DNA from: an uncultured Clostridium sp.
Lineage (GTDB): Bacteria; Bacillota; Clostridia; TANB77; CAG-508
Length of the DNA: 51,319 nt
Assembly: GCA_946578345.1 (NCBI GenBank)
Contig: CAMOBD010000004.1
Location: forward strand, 1 to 51,319
Direction of reading: 5' to 3'
In this document: positions 35,771 through 44,312 of the stretch, piece after piece
How positions within the stretch are numbered: the first letter of the stretch is position 1
Layout: every line of letters begins with the position of its first letter
Position numbers and translations under genes: made by a program
The notes under the pieces: generated by a model
Told to the model about the DNA's origin: nothing
The model's input: the letters and a program-made list of their open reading frames with translations, nothing else
The model's database searches: none

Positions 35771-36652
35771 ATGAGTAATGTAAAAAGAAAGATTGTATTA
35801 AGTGGCCAGAAGATATTGTCTTCTATATCTCCAACGTTGTGTTCAAAATGGATTTATAAAAAGACTCAAGGAAAAAAATTAAATTTAGAAAATCCCCAGC
35901 TCTTTAATGAGAAATTAATGTGGTTAAAATTAAAAAAATATAATAATAATGAATTGGTTACAGAATGTGCAGACAAATATATGGTAAGAAATTATATAAA
36001 AAGTTGCGGTTGTGAAGAAATCCTAAATGAAATAATAAGAGTATATGATAATGTTGATGATATTAACTTTGAAGAATTACCTAATGAATTTGTACTAAAA
36101 TGTAATCATGCAGCTGGTTATAATATTATTTGCAAAAATAAAAAAGAATTAGATGTATTAGAAACAAAAAAACAATTAAAAAAGTGGCTGAAAGATGATT
36201 ATTGGAAACAATATGCAGAAGTAAATTATAAAAATATACATAAAAAAATAATATGTGAGAAATATTTGGAAAATAAAAGCAAAACAGATTTAGAAGATTA
36301 TAAATTTTACTGCTTTAATGGAAAGGCACAATTTGTTATGATTTGTATAGGTAGAAATACATCTGAAAAGACACAATATTATTTTATGGATAAAGATTGG
36401 AAGATAATGAAGATAAATGCTTACGGATTAAATGCACCTGAGAACCTAAATATAGAAAAACCAGCTAATATTCAAGAAATGTTTAATTATGCGGAAAAAC
36501 TAAGCAAGACTTTTCCTTTTGTAAGAGTTGATCTTTATAATGTTGACGGTAAAATATATTTTGGAGAATTAACTTTTACGCCAGCAGGGTGTGTGGACAA
36601 TAAGTATATTGGTGATGCACAAAAGGTGTTAGGAGATATGATAAAATTATAA
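35771..36652 (+). CDS. TupA-like ATP-grasp protein
   Basis: A 293-residue protein of the TupA group (named after teichuronopeptide synthesis). Hallmarks are LFNEKLMWLKLKK, the binding block ADKYMVRNYI, FVLKCNHAAGYNIICKNK and, at the end, VRVDLYNVDGKIYFGELTFTP, which carries the metal acids. These proteins are thought to ligate amino acids to a surface polymer. It starts behind AAAAGGAG, four bases after wzx. Directly after it comes a gene for an opine-type dehydrogenase, so the ligated group may be an N-carboxyalkyl amino acid. That link is inference. Confidence 0.83.
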   Translation: MSNVKRKIVLSGQKILSSISPTLCSKWIYKKTQGKKLNLENPQLFNEKLMWLKLKKYNNNELVTECADKYMVRNYIKSCGCEEILNEIIRVYDNVDDINFEELPNEFVLKCNHAAGYNIICKNKKELDVLETKKQLKKWLKDDYWKQYAEVNYKNIHKKIICEKYLENKSKTDLEDYKFYCFNGKAQFVMICIGRNTSEKTQYYFMDKDWKIMKINAYGLNAPENLNIEKPANIQEMFNYAEKLSKTFPFVRVDLYNVDGKIYFGELTFTPAGCVDNKYIGDAQKVLGDMIKL

Positions 36653-36668
36653 TATAAGGGGGGAAAAA

Positions 36669-37637
36669 ATGAAAAGAATAGGATTTATTAAAAGTTTAAA
36701 AGAAAATGAAAAAAGAAGGGCAATTCTTCCTAATGATTTAAAAAATGTACAGAATTGTAATTATTTGTTTTTTGAAAAGAACTACGGTAAAATATTAGGC
36801 ATAGAAGATGAAGAATATGAAAATAAAGGATGCCATATTCTAAACAGAGAAGAAATATTGAACTGTGATATAATATGTGATCCTAAAATAGGAGATGCTG
36901 AGTATTTAGAAAAATTAAAATATGGATCGACTATTTGGGGATGGATTCATGCAGTACAAAATAAAGATATAACAGATAAGATTATTAATAATAAATTAAC
37001 TGCTTATGCATGGGAAGATATGTACGAATATAACAGGCATTGCTTTTGGAAGAATAATGAACTAGCTGGAATAGCTGCAATAATAGATGCTTATAGAATA
37101 AAGGGAACATTACCATTTGATTCAAAGGTGGCAATTATAGGGAAAGGAAATACTGCTAGAGGAGCATTCAAAGTACTTTCTCAATTGGGCGCAGATATAG
37201 AAGTTTATGGTAGAAAAGATGAAGAATTATTAAGAAGAAACTTAAATAAGTTTGATGCTATTGTAAACTGCGTTTTATGGGATGTTGCTAGAAAAGATCA
37301 TATAATTTCCAAAAAAGATTTAGAAAAAATGAAAAAAAATTCTATGATTATAGATGTCAGTTGTGATAGGAACGGAGCAATAGAAACCTCCACTCCTACA
37401 ACAATAGATGAACCAACATATTATGAAAAAGGTATTTTGCATTACGCTGTCGATCATACACCAAGCATTTTCTATGAAACAGCATCTGATGCAATATCCA
37501 AAGAAGTTGCAAAATATCTTGACTTTTTAATTACTGAACGAAAAAATATAGTTTTAGATAATAGCTTAATAATAAAGCAAGGAAAAATCTTGGACGAAAG
37601 GATTATAAAATTTCAAAATAGGAAGGAGAATAAGTAA
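36669..37637 (+). CDS. N5-(carboxyethyl)ornithine synthase-like dehydrogenase
   Basis: A 322-residue protein of the alanine dehydrogenase fold. It opens RIGFIKSLKENEKRRAILP, as in N5-(carboxyethyl)ornithine synthase, then shows GSTIWGWIHAVQ and the NAD(P) loop VAIIGKGNTARGAFKVL, and ends VDHTPSIFYETASDAIS. Characterised relatives reductively couple pyruvate with the side-chain amine of ornithine or lysine. In this cluster the product could decorate the polysaccharide through one of the two ATP-grasp ligases. It lies 16 bases after the tupA-like gene and 2 bases before ugd. Confidence 0.78.
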   Translation: MKRIGFIKSLKENEKRRAILPNDLKNVQNCNYLFFEKNYGKILGIEDEEYENKGCHILNREEILNCDIICDPKIGDAEYLEKLKYGSTIWGWIHAVQNKDITDKIINNKLTAYAWEDMYEYNRHCFWKNNELAGIAAIIDAYRIKGTLPFDSKVAIIGKGNTARGAFKVLSQLGADIEVYGRKDEELLRRNLNKFDAIVNCVLWDVARKDHIISKKDLEKMKKNSMIIDVSCDRNGAIETSTPTTIDEPTYYEKGILHYAVDHTPSIFYETASDAISKEVAKYLDFLITERKNIVLDNSLIIKQGKILDERIIKFQNRKENK

Positions 37638-37639
37638 AA

Positions 37640-38950
37640 ATGAACATAGTAGTGGCGGGAACAGGATATGTAGGATTAGTAACAGGAGTATGCTTGGCTG
37701 AAAAAGGACATAATGTAACTTGCGTAGATGTAAACCAAGAAAAAATTGACTTAATGAAAAAATGCAAATCACCAATCTATGAAAAAGACTTAGAAGAATT
37801 AATGAAGAAAAATAAAGATAGACTTGATTATACGACTGATGCACATACTGCATATAAAAATGCAGATGTAATATTTATAGGAGTAGGAACACCAGAAAAA
37901 AAAGATGGAAGTGCAAATTTAAAATATGTTTATGATGTAGGAAGAGAAATAGCACAAAGTATTGAAAAAGACTGTATAGTTGTGTTAAAATCAACAGTAC
38001 CAATAGGAACTAATAAAAAAATAGAAAAATATATTAATAGTAATGCAAAAAATAATGTTAAAGTTGAATTGGTATCTAATCCAGAATTTTTATCACAGGG
38101 CACAGCTGTACATGATACATTATATGCACAGAGAATAGTAATAGGTGTAAAATCTAAAAGGGCAGAAGAAATAATGAGAAAAGTATATGATGCTTTTGAG
38201 ATAGAATATGTAATTACAGATAGAGAAAGTGCAGAAATGATTAAATATGCATCAAATGATTTTTTAGCTTTAAAAGTTTCATATATTAATGAGATTGCAA
38301 ATCTTTGTGAGATTGTAGGTGCAAATATTACAGATGTTGCTAAAGGAATGGGACTAGATAGCAGAATAGGAAATAAGTTTTTAAATGCAGGAATTGGTTA
38401 TGGAGGCTCATGTTTCCCTAAAGATACAAAAGCTCTTAACTGGTTAGGGAATTATTATGATTATGAGTTAAAAACTGTTAAAGCTGCAATAGAAGTAAAT
38501 GAAAATCAAAAAATAAAGTTAATAAAAAAAGCTAGAAAATATTACGATAGTTTTGAAGGATTAAATGTCGCAGTACTGGGACTTTCGTTTAAACCGAATA
38601 CAGATGATTTGAGAGAGGCTCCATCATTGGAATGCATTCCAATCCTATTAGATGATGGTGCAAAAGTAAAAGCGTATGACCCAGTTGCAGAAGAAAATTA
38701 TAAAAAAATATATCCAACAGAGATAGAATATTGTAATTCAGTTGAGGAGACACTAAAAGATACAGACATTTGTCTTATATTTACAGAGTGGGACTTTGTA
38801 AAAAATATGGATGTAAGTTTATTTGAAAAGTTAATGCGAAAACCTATAATTCTAGATGGACGTAATTGTTTTGAATTAAATAAGCTAGAAGATAAAAATA
38901 TAATATACGAATCAATTGGAAGAAAAAAAGTAAACAATTTTAAATTATAA
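37640..38950 (+). CDS. ugd: UDP-glucose 6-dehydrogenase
   Basis: A 436-residue enzyme that oxidises UDP-glucose to UDP-glucuronate with two NAD. It has the start NIVVAGTGYVGLVTGVCLAE, LKSTVPIGTN, NPEFLSQGTAVHD and the catalytic Cys at about 258 in GGSCFPKDT. The C-terminal domain has LGLSFKPNTDDLREAPS. Related GDP-mannose or UDP-GlcNAc dehydrogenases are less likely given the gut-Bacillota TuaD-like motifs. It supplies a uronic acid for the polymer. Confidence 0.9.
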   Translation: MNIVVAGTGYVGLVTGVCLAEKGHNVTCVDVNQEKIDLMKKCKSPIYEKDLEELMKKNKDRLDYTTDAHTAYKNADVIFIGVGTPEKKDGSANLKYVYDVGREIAQSIEKDCIVVLKSTVPIGTNKKIEKYINSNAKNNVKVELVSNPEFLSQGTAVHDTLYAQRIVIGVKSKRAEEIMRKVYDAFEIEYVITDRESAEMIKYASNDFLALKVSYINEIANLCEIVGANITDVAKGMGLDSRIGNKFLNAGIGYGGSCFPKDTKALNWLGNYYDYELKTVKAAIEVNENQKIKLIKKARKYYDSFEGLNVAVLGLSFKPNTDDLREAPSLECIPILLDDGAKVKAYDPVAEENYKKIYPTEIEYCNSVEETLKDTDICLIFTEWDFVKNMDVSLFEKLMRKPIILDGRNCFELNKLEDKNIIYESIGRKKVNNFKL

Positions 38951-38998
38951 ATCTTATAAATAATTTAAAGTTAATATTTGAATAAAGGAGATAAAATT

Positions 38999-40537
38999 AT
39001 GAGTTACGAACCAAGAAGAATGCAGGGGGAAGACCCATACAAAAAAATGAGAAGAAATTATGAAAATGAAAGTAGAAATTATAAGACCAAGAGCAATAAC
39101 TATAATGCAAAAAAGAATAAATCAGCAGACAAGCTAAGTATAGTTTTCAAAATTTTAGCACTAATGTATGTTATTATTACTATAATATTTTATGTATCAG
39201 TGCTTAAATTAGATTTATTACCTAATAGTTATATAACAATATTTACAATAGCAGAAGTTGTATTTACGATGCTTATGGTAATAGGATTAGCTAAGACGCA
39301 CAAAACTCGTAAATTAAATATTTTTTGTTTAATTATAATGTTATTACTTTCAGGAATTTATCTATATGTGGCAAATTATGCCAATGCAACATCAGATTTC
39401 CTAGGCTCAATGTTTCAAGATGCACAAGAAACTGACGAATATTATGTAGTTGTTAGAAAAGAAAGTAGTTATAATTCTGTAGAAGATATTGATGGAAAAG
39501 ATGTATATACTTTCCAATTAGAGAAAGATATACAGGCGGAATTAAGCAATAAAGTTGATGTTACATTTGATACACAAGAGAGCTTAACAGACTTAGGAAA
39601 TAATCTTTTAGAAGAAGAAATTGATGTCATATATGTTAGTGTATCACAATACAACATGTTGTCAGAAGAAATAGAAAATTTTAAAGATAATACAAAAATT
39701 ATATATACAGCTACACATGCAGTAGAAAGTACAGCAGAGATCAGCTCAGAGAACTCAAAATATACTATAAATAATGGTGTATTTAATGTATATATAAGCG
39801 GTATAGATACATCAGGGAATATTAGTAATGTATCAAGAAGTGATGCAAATATCTTAGCCACTGTAAATACAAATACTCATGAAGTATTACTTACATCTAT
39901 TCCGAGAGATTATTATGTAACATTACATAGTAAGGGTGCAAGAGACAAATTAACTCATTCTGGAATATATGGTATAAATGAAACTGTTACAACTGTTGAA
40001 GATTTATTAGATGTAGATATCAATTACTATGTAAGAGTTAATTTTACAACTGTAATTAAATTAGTTGATACTTTAGGTGGAATTGAAGTATATTCAGATT
40101 ATGACTTCTCTACACAGGGATATCATTTTAATAAAGGATATAATTATTTGAACGGAAGTCAAGCTTTAGCGTTTAGTAGAGAAAGACATTCATTTGCTTC
40201 TGGAGATAACCAAAGAGTTAAAAACCAACAAGCAGTAATTGAAGCAATTATGAAAAAAGTCTTAAATAGTACTACTTTATTAACTAGATATACTGATATA
40301 TTAAATACATTAGAAGGAAGTTTCCAAACTAATATAGAGCAAAGTGAAATAAGCAATTTAGTAAAAGGACAATTGAGTAATATGTCTTCATGGAAAATTA
40401 GAAACAACTCATTAACAGGAACAGGTTCATACGGACCAACATATTCAATGGGAAGTACAAGATTATATATAATGCTTCCAAATGAAACATCAGTAGCAAA
40501 TGCAAAGGCAGAAATAGATGAAGTAATGGGAGAGTAA
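38999..40537 (+). CDS. LCP-family polymer ligase with extra outer domain
   Basis: A 512-residue LytR-CpsA-Psr protein, which attaches lipid-linked polymers to peptidoglycan. The N-terminus is polar, then about three helices (around 50-130). A domain between 145 and 235 (SVEDIDGKDVYTFQLEKD and following) resembles a small solute-binding fold. The LCP core has LLTSIPRDYYVTL with the key Arg, RDKLTHSGIYG, and LNGSQALAFSRERHSF. I placed the start at ATG 38999 behind AAAGGAG rather than at the in-frame TTG 38978. It closes the operon before the terminator at 40544 and is the likely attachment enzyme for this polysaccharide. Confidence 0.88.
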   Translation: MSYEPRRMQGEDPYKKMRRNYENESRNYKTKSNNYNAKKNKSADKLSIVFKILALMYVIITIIFYVSVLKLDLLPNSYITIFTIAEVVFTMLMVIGLAKTHKTRKLNIFCLIIMLLLSGIYLYVANYANATSDFLGSMFQDAQETDEYYVVVRKESSYNSVEDIDGKDVYTFQLEKDIQAELSNKVDVTFDTQESLTDLGNNLLEEEIDVIYVSVSQYNMLSEEIENFKDNTKIIYTATHAVESTAEISSENSKYTINNGVFNVYISGIDTSGNISNVSRSDANILATVNTNTHEVLLTSIPRDYYVTLHSKGARDKLTHSGIYGINETVTTVEDLLDVDINYYVRVNFTTVIKLVDTLGGIEVYSDYDFSTQGYHFNKGYNYLNGSQALAFSRERHSFASGDNQRVKNQQAVIEAIMKKVLNSTTLLTRYTDILNTLEGSFQTNIEQSEISNLVKGQLSNMSSWKIRNNSLTGTGSYGPTYSMGSTRLYIMLPNETSVANAKAEIDEVMGE

Positions 40538-40543
40538 TAGTTA

Positions 40544-40570
40544 AAGGGCATTAAATTAAGATGCCTTTTT
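40544..40570 (+). terminator. Terminator of the polysaccharide operon
   Basis: AAGGGCAT and ATGCCTTT pair around a 9-base loop with one G-T pair and run into a T tract. It ends the gene run that began at 16397. Confidence 0.8.
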
Positions 40571-40636
40571 TGAAATATAGAAATTAATGTGTTTTAGAAC
40601 ATTAGTATAAAATGGTAGGAAGATGAGAATGAATAT

Positions 40637-41131
40637 ATGAAAAAAGTATTATTAAGAATTTTATTTATGTTACTTTTATGTTCAACTTTCTTTATAATAT
40701 TTAATTTCTCAGCTCAAGATGGAACAGAATCAGGCAGTTTAAGTAAAAAAGTTACAACAAAATTTGTGAATATATTTCCATATACAAAAAAATTAAGTGA
40801 TAATACAAAAGAAAAATTAATAGAGCATGGAGAAATTATTGTAAGAAAACTAGCACACTTTTCAATGTATACATTAGTAGGGATTTTTATAATGTCATTT
40901 ATGTTTACATTTAATACTAAATTAAAAGTACAATTTGGTATCAGCATACTAGTAGGATTAATTTATGCTATAACAGATGAGTACCACCAAAGCTTTGTCC
41001 CAGGAAGAGGGCCATCAGCCACTGATGTATGCATTGATACAGCAGGAGTATTTGCAGGAATTATGATTGTTCTAGCAATTGTATCAATTTATAGAGCCTT
41101 TAAAAATGATAATAAGAAAGCAATACTATAA
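40637..41131 (+). CDS. VanZ-like family membrane protein
   Basis: A 164-residue protein with about four helices. It shows VanZ-family motifs: FNFSAQDGTESGSLS after helix 1, RKLAHFSMYTLVGIF in the middle and YAITDEYHQSFVPGRGPSATDV near the C-terminus. VanZ proteins confer low-level teicoplanin resistance in some bacteria, but most are of unknown role at the cell surface. It lies between two LCP genes, convergent with the second, and shares a bidirectional terminator with it. Confidence 0.85.
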   Translation: MKKVLLRILFMLLLCSTFFIIFNFSAQDGTESGSLSKKVTTKFVNIFPYTKKLSDNTKEKLIEHGEIIVRKLAHFSMYTLVGIFIMSFMFTFNTKLKVQFGISILVGLIYAITDEYHQSFVPGRGPSATDVCIDTAGVFAGIMIVLAIVSIYRAFKNDNKKAIL

Positions 41132-41152
41132 ATTTATAGTACTGCTTTTCTT
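41115..41152. terminator. Bidirectional terminator between vanZ-like and LCP genes
   Basis: AGAAAGCAATACTATAAA faces TTTATAGTACTGCTTTTCT, pairing except for one A-C mismatch, with a T run on the plus strand and an A run that serves the minus strand. It overlaps the end of the vanZ-like gene. Confidence 0.7.
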
Positions 41153-41153
41153 C

Positions 41154-42143
41154 TTATCCACTATATCCTGTTTCGTTTATAATATCATCACTTATCTCTT
41201 GAACTGTCTCAGATGGAGTGTAGTCATCATCTCCAAATACTTCTTTATGTAATTTCTTCACATTAGATTCAAGAGTTACAGGAACTCCATACCATGCATC
41301 TGAGGAATATCCACTTACATCATAAGGCCATCCTGTACTGTCAGAAATGTTATAGAAAATAGCTGATGGTACCATAGTTATAATTGAATTAGCACTCATA
41401 TTAGTAGAAATATGAGGTAATATTATATCGACAAAATTAGATATTTCAGAAATATCTTGAGTTTTTACTTTATTAAGTACTGCTTCTAATACAGTTCTCA
41501 TACGTTCAGTTCTCTTGTAATCAGAATCGATTTTTCTAATTCTAGCATATGATAAAGCTTCTTTTCCATCTAAAGTATATGTACCACCAGAACTAAATCC
41601 TATTTGACTTGCCTCTGCATCAGTAATAGATAGTGTTATGCCATTAATACTATCAACAATAGTTTCGACAGTATCAAAGTTTACTGTAACAAATTCGGTT
41701 ATGTTCAAATCTAAATTTTTATTTAAAGTATTTACTGCAAGTTCTGGACCTCCATATGCATAGGCATGTGTAATTTTATCTAATCCATGACCTTCTATAT
41801 CGACATAAGTATCTCTATAAACTGATGTGAGTTTTACATCATTAGTTCTTTTATTAATACTAACTAATATAATGCAATCACTTCTAGAATTTTCAAAAGA
41901 ACTATCTCTGGAGTCGAGTCCAAAAAGAGCAATTGTCCTATAATCTTTTAATGCTTTATCTACTCCTTCATTTATTTCGAAATCTCCTTTGTCAGTTTCT
42001 ACATAATTCATACTACTCAGTTTGTCCGAAAGAAATGCATATCCTGCACCTAAAGTTAGTCCAAGCAGTACTAGAATAATTATAAAAAATATACCTAAGG
42101 CTTTTAAAAATCCGCCTTTATTTGATAAAAAATAATTCTTCAA
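41154..42143 (-). CDS. LCP-family polymer ligase (LytR type)
   Basis: A 329-residue LytR-CpsA-Psr protein with one N-terminal helix (about 12-35) and an outer LCP domain: YRTIALFGLDSRDSSFENSRSD, the catalytic-region VYRDTYVDI, DKITHAYAYGGPELA and KEALSYARIRKIDSDYKRTERM with the conserved arginines. I take TTG 42143 as start, because AGGAGG lies just before it and the upstream ATG at 42161 contains that ribosome site within its frame. It probably anchors a wall polymer such as a TagO-initiated one or the polysaccharide made by the large operon. Confidence 0.9.
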   Translation of the reverse strand: MKNYFLSNKGGFLKALGIFFIIILVLLGLTLGAGYAFLSDKLSSMNYVETDKGDFEINEGVDKALKDYRTIALFGLDSRDSSFENSRSDCIILVSINKRTNDVKLTSVYRDTYVDIEGHGLDKITHAYAYGGPELAVNTLNKNLDLNITEFVTVNFDTVETIVDSINGITLSITDAEASQIGFSSGGTYTLDGKEALSYARIRKIDSDYKRTERMRTVLEAVLNKVKTQDISEISNFVDIILPHISTNMSANSIITMVPSAIFYNISDSTGWPYDVSGYSSDAWYGVPVTLESNVKKLHKEVFGDDDYTPSETVQEISDDIINETGYSG

Positions 42144-42304
42144 TTTAATACCTCCTATCATTTATGTTTAGATTTTATCAAATCAAAACAAATAATTCAA
42201 GCAAATTAAGAAAAACTTAATAGGTATGAAATATGAATTTTACTTTAATAATTATAGTATTTTATAAAAAAGTATGTTATACTATTAATGTAGGAGGGAA
42301 TATT

Positions 42305-42661
42305 ATGGAAAGTAATGACAAAGTAATTAAAAATAAAATATTAAAAGAGTATGTAGAGGGATTATTTAAAATACTAGGAAAACATTTAAAACAAGTTATA
42401 TTATATGGGTCATATGTAAGAAATGAGCAAAATAAAAATGATGAAGTAAGTGATATAGATATTATGATATTAGTAGATTTGCCAGAGAAAAAAATTAAGG
42501 AAATCGAAAAAATAGTAACAGATTATAGTTATGACCTAGATTTAAAATATAATATTTTGTTATCACCTTTCGTAGAAAATATTGATATTTACAATTCTAG
42601 AATTAAATATATGAAGTTTTATAAAAATATAGAAAAAGAAGGAGTTTTGTTAAATGTATAG
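42305..42661 (+). CDS. MNT-type nucleotidyltransferase, antitoxin-like
   Basis: A 118-residue minimal nucleotidyltransferase with the motif LYGSYVRNEQNKNDEVSDID, where GS and the DxD acids form the catalytic site. The start ATG 42305 lies behind TAGGAGGG. An extended -10 (TGTTATACT at 42275-42283) lies upstream. Such MNT proteins pair with HEPN proteins in toxin-antitoxin modules and can inactivate the toxin by adding AMP. The HEPN gene overlaps its end by 8 bases, which supports this reading. Confidence 0.83.
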   Translation: MESNDKVIKNKILKEYVEGLFKILGKHLKQVILYGSYVRNEQNKNDEVSDIDIMILVDLPEKKIKEIEKIVTDYSYDLDLKYNILLSPFVENIDIYNSRIKYMKFYKNIEKEGVLLNV

Positions 42662-43055
42662 TGAAGAGGTAAAATCATTAGCAATTTATAGATTAGAACA
42701 GGCTAAAGAAAATTTAGAGGAAGCAGAAGCCCTTTTTTCGATTAATAAATTTAAAGGAGCGAGTAATAGAGCGTATTATTCAATTTTTCATGCTATAAAA
42801 GCAGTATTAGCTTTAGAAGAGACTGACTTTAAGAAACATTCTTCTGTAATGGCATATTTTAATAAAGAATATGTGAGCAAGGAAATATTTCCAAGAGAAC
42901 TAGGGAAAAGAGTCAATGAAGCAAGACTATTTAGGGAAAAAAGTGATTATGTAGATTTTTACATAGTAACAAAGGAAGAATGCAGAGAACAAATCGATAC
43001 TGCAATCTCTATGATTGAAAAAACTGAAGAATATATAAATGCAAAATTAAATTAA
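42654..43055 (+). CDS. HEPN-domain protein of an MNT-HEPN pair
   Basis: A 133-residue all-helical HEPN protein of the UPF0332 kind, with ASNRAYYSIFHAIKAVL in the middle and ARLFREKSDYVDFY near 99-112. The classic RNase motif R-x4-6-H of HepT toxins is not evident; the DY motif typical of the UPF0332 branch stands there instead, so activity is uncertain. Its start overlaps the MNT gene by 8 bases with AAGAAGGAG upstream, so the two are translated together. Confidence 0.82.
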   Translation: MYSEEVKSLAIYRLEQAKENLEEAEALFSINKFKGASNRAYYSIFHAIKAVLALEETDFKKHSSVMAYFNKEYVSKEIFPRELGKRVNEARLFREKSDYVDFYIVTKEECREQIDTAISMIEKTEEYINAKLN

Positions 43056-43105
43056 AAAATGTATAAATTAACTCTTTTTTGAAATAATAACAATAAAGGA
43101 GTTGA

Positions 43106-43137
43106 TTTTTTTGTGTAAATTAATTTTCACAAAAAAA
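43106..43137. repeat. AT-rich hairpin after the HEPN gene
   Basis: TTTTTTTGTG pairs with CACAAAAAAA around a 12-base loop. It may be a weak terminator for the MNT-HEPN pair on either strand. Confidence 0.5.
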
Positions 43138-43188
43138 TATAAATCTTATCGCCATCAAAGTTTCTTAAGAAAATTTGTTATGGCTAAT

Positions 43189-43224
43189 AAAAACCTCTTT
43201 CATTCTCGCAATTAAGAGGTTTTT
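43189..43224 (+). terminator. Terminator upstream of gpr
   Basis: AAAAACCTCTT pairs perfectly with AAGAGGTTTTT around a 14-base loop. Since gpr starts only 50 bases downstream, it could also be an attenuator in the gpr leader rather than the end of the previous unit. Confidence 0.75.
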
Positions 43225-43273
43225 ATAAAAATACAAATAGAACTATAAAATTGCTCGAATGGAGGTTTTTATA

Positions 43274-44213
43274 ATGTACAATTTTAGAACAGATTTAGCT
43301 TTAGAAAGAAGAGACTTATATAGGAAGGCACATAATATAGAAAATGAAGTGGAAGGTATAGAAACAGAAGAAGAAAAGATTAGTGATGATTTAATAGTGT
43401 CTAGGGTTAAAGTGACAAATGAAAAAGGGGAAGAAGCTATTGGAAAGCCTCAGGGAAATTATATAACCATTGATATAAAAAAATTGAAAATTGCCAATGA
43501 AGAGGAAATACAAAAGGCTTCTGAAGTTGTTACAAAAGAACTAAAGGTGTTATTAGATAAACATGCAAATTCTCAAGAACCAATACTTGTTGTTGGACTT
43601 GGTAATATATATGTAACACCGGATGCACTAGGACCAAAAGTAATAAATGAAATAGATATAACAAGGCATTTACTTGAATATATGCCAGAGGTCTTAGATA
43701 AGAATACTAGAGAAGTTAGTGCGATATCTCCAGGAGTGTTGGGAACTACAGGTATAGAAACATTGGAGATATTGAAAGGAATTGTAGAAAATGTTAAGCC
43801 AAAGCTTGTAATAGTAATAGACGCATTAGCTTCTAGAAGTATCGAAAGAATTAGTAGTTCTATACAGCTTGCAGATACTGGAATTGTGCCAGGTGCAGGT
43901 GTAGGAAATGCAAGAAAAGAATTAACTCAAAACACATTAGGTATTCCAGTAATTGCAATGCGGTATTCCTACAGTTGTAGAAGCGGCAACAATAGCTGCA
44001 GATAGCTTAACATTATTAATTCAAAAAGTTCAAGAGCAAGCACAATCAAATGATTTCTTAAATCAGTTACAAGAAGAAGATAAATATGCGTTAATAAAAG
44101 AGGTTTTGGCACCAGAAGAATATAATTTTATAGTTACTCCAAAAGAAATTGATAGCTTAATTGAAAAAATGAAAGATGTTGTTGCAAGAGGAATAAACTT
44201 TGCAATAAATTAG
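43274..44213 (+). CDS. gpr: Germination protease GPR read through a CGG +1 frameshift
   Basis: GPR degrades the small acid-soluble proteins that coat spore DNA when spores germinate. The start is ATG 43274 behind GGAGG; an upstream ATG at 43259 overlaps that site. FRTDLALERRDLY is the usual N-terminus with the pro-sequence cleavage zone, and LVVGLGNIYVTPDALGPKVI and ISPGVLGTTGIET are core motifs. In-frame CGG at 43961-43963 would end the protein 14 codons later. Skipping the C gives PVIAMGIPTVVEAATIAADS, the conserved GPR sequence, and the frame then ends at 44213, about 312 residues. Presence of gpr suggests a sporulating lineage. Confidence 0.9.
43961..43964 (+). other. CGGT recoding site 4 (gpr)
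   Basis: Context ATG-C-GGT-ATT. Dropping the C gives the Gly of the conserved AMGIPTVV. Confidence 0.87.
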
Positions 44214-44245
44214 GTGCTAAAATTTAAATTTTTCCCAAAATAATG

Positions 44246-44274
44246 TTTACTAGAGCCAAATATAATGATATAAT
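44246..44274 (+). promoter_or_regulatory. Promoter of rpiA
   Basis: TTTACT (44246-44251), a 17-base spacer and TATAAT (44269-44274) with the extended TGA. The start should fall near 44281, about 30 bases before the gene. Confidence 0.75.
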
Positions 44275-44312
44275 GCTAAAAGGAAAATTATAGAATTAAA
44301 TGGAGGCATTGC

